Assembly (NCBI GenBank): GCA_902762335.1
Contig: CACWNZ010000080.1
Span: 1 to 6,670, forward strand
DNA: 6,670 nt
From: an uncultured Ruminococcus sp.
GTDB lineage: Bacteria > Bacillota > Clostridia > Oscillospirales > Acutalibacteraceae
Direction: 5' to 3'
Numbering within the stretch: position 1 is the first letter of the stretch; each line of letters opens with the position of its first letter. Positions 5,916 through 6,670 of this stretch are shown here, piece after piece. The notes under the pieces were generated by a model. The model ran no database searches. It was given only the letters and a program-made list of their open reading frames with translations, and was not told the DNA's origin. Made by a program: the position numbers and the translations under genes.

Positions 5916-6670
5916 TGAAAAGAATAGTTATCATAGGCGCAGGTCCCGCGGGACTTACCGCCGCCAACGAGCTGCTGAAGGACAATGAGGAAGAATACGA
6001 GGTCATCATCTTAGAGGAAAGCAATGCCATAGGCGGCATATCGCAGACCGTAAGATACAACGGCAACAGAATGGACATCGGCGGACACAGGTTTTTCTCC
6101 AAAAGCGACGAGATAATGGAATGGTGGAAGGAGCTCATGCCGATACAGGGCAAGGACGCCTTTGACGATAAGCTCCTCGGCAGAGAAAAGCCCCTTGAGG
6201 AGGGCGGTCCCGACCCCGAAAAAGAGGACGTCGTTATGCTCGTCAGGGACAGGGTATCAAGAATATATTACAAAAAGCATTTCTTCGACTACCCCGTTAC
6301 CATGTCAGCATCCACCATAAAAAACATGGGCTTTTTGGCTACTATGGGCGCGGGCTTCAGCTATCTCAAGGCGTGTATCGTTAAAAAGCCCGAGACCTCG
6401 CTTGAGAATTTCTACATAAACCGCTTCGGCAAAAAGCTTTACGGTATGTTCTTTGAGGGCTACACCGAAAAGCTGTGGGGGCGTCACCCGAGCGATATTT
6501 CAGCCGATTGGGGCTCGCAGAGGGTCAAGGGACTGTCTATAAGAGCCGTAATAAAGGATATGTTCTCAAAGCTGTTCGGCGGCAAAAAGAAAAAGAACAA
6601 AAAGAACGTCGAGACTTCTCTCATAGAGCAGTTCTGGTATCCGAAATACGGTCCCGGTCAGCTTTGGGAG
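5915..6670 (+). CDS. FAD-dependent oxidoreductase, UDP-galactopyranose-mutase/protoporphyrinogen-oxidase-like (3' end missing)
   Basis: The first 252 codons are present and the gene runs off the window. The N-terminus is a Rossmann FAD-binding fold: IVIIGAGPAGLTAANEL with G8-x-G10-x2-G13, and the ribose-binding acidic residue in VIILEES (E34). GGISQT (40-45) and DIGGHRFFSKSDEI (54-67) are conserved in NAD(P)-binding UDP-galactopyranose-mutase-like and protoporphyrinogen-oxidase-like proteins. ENFYINRFGKKLYGMFFEGYTEKLWG (164-189) and YPKYGPGQLWE (242-252) are further family blocks. A basic KKKKNKK loop (224-230) is unusual and may contact membrane or nucleic acid. Relatives often occur in surface-polysaccharide loci, which fits the coupled GtrA gene; the substrate is unknown. 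AAGGG at 5901-5905 is the ribosome binding site for ATG 5915, inside the end of the GtrA gene. Confidence 0.9.
   Translation, partial: MKRIVIIGAGPAGLTAANELLKDNEEEYEVIILEESNAIGGISQTVRYNGNRMDIGGHRFFSKSDEIMEWWKELMPIQGKDAFDDKLLGREKPLEEGGPDPEKEDVVMLVRDRVSRIYYKKHFFDYPVTMSASTIKNMGFLATMGAGFSYLKACIVKKPETSLENFYINRFGKKLYGMFFEGYTEKLWGRHPSDISADWGSQRVKGLSIRAVIKDMFSKLFGGKKKKNKKNVETSLIEQFWYPKYGPGQLWE

Overview
The window looks like a piece of a Gram-positive, anaerobic Clostridia chromosome, most likely Ruminococcus-like (Oscillospiraceae). This is inferred from mid-GC coding DNA rich in ATA (Ile) and AGA codons, AT-rich intergenic promoters, strong GGAGG-type ribosome binding sites, GTG/TTG starts, Ser/Glu-rich linkers in the exported proteins, and a DHHW-family surface protein. 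No rRNA, tRNA, CRISPR array, phage gene or insertion sequence was seen. It reads as ordinary chromosome with some unusual proteins.

Layout. (1) Positions 2-940 (+) hold the 3' part of a membrane-anchored or exported protein with two extracytoplasmic FMN-binding domains, each carrying a covalent-flavinylation motif, joined by a Ser/Glu linker built from 36-bp repeats. A hairpin terminator follows at 949-994. (2) A clear promoter (1048-1075) drives a two-gene unit: an NCS2/AzgA-type purine permease (1108-2493) and a small zinc-ribbon protein with a C-terminal membrane anchor (2539-3048). (3) A bidirectional terminator (3047-3089) separates this unit from a convergent minus-strand unit. That unit is transcribed as a DHHW-like surface protein (5037-3829), then a two-domain NUDIX hydrolase (3807-3088). 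(4) A 305-bp divergent intergenic region (5038-5342) holds promoters for both directions and an unexplained GC-rich island. (5) A plus-strand operon begins with a GtrA-family membrane protein (5343-5915). Overlapping it by one base is an FAD-dependent UDP-galactopyranose-mutase/protoporphyrinogen-oxidase-like protein (from 5915), cut by the window end.

How the parts may work together. The flavoprotein suggests flavin-based electron transfer outside the membrane. The permease imports nucleobases. GtrA plus the FAD protein resembles the start of a cell-surface polysaccharide or lipid-linked-sugar locus. The DHHW-like protein belongs to a family linked to surface polysaccharide modification, but its two recognisable active-site motifs are altered. 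No wholly new multi-gene system is evident. The best leads are the degenerate DHHW protein, the N-terminal domain fused to the NUDIX enzyme, the duplicated flavinylation domains, and the zinc-ribbon membrane protein beside the purine permease.
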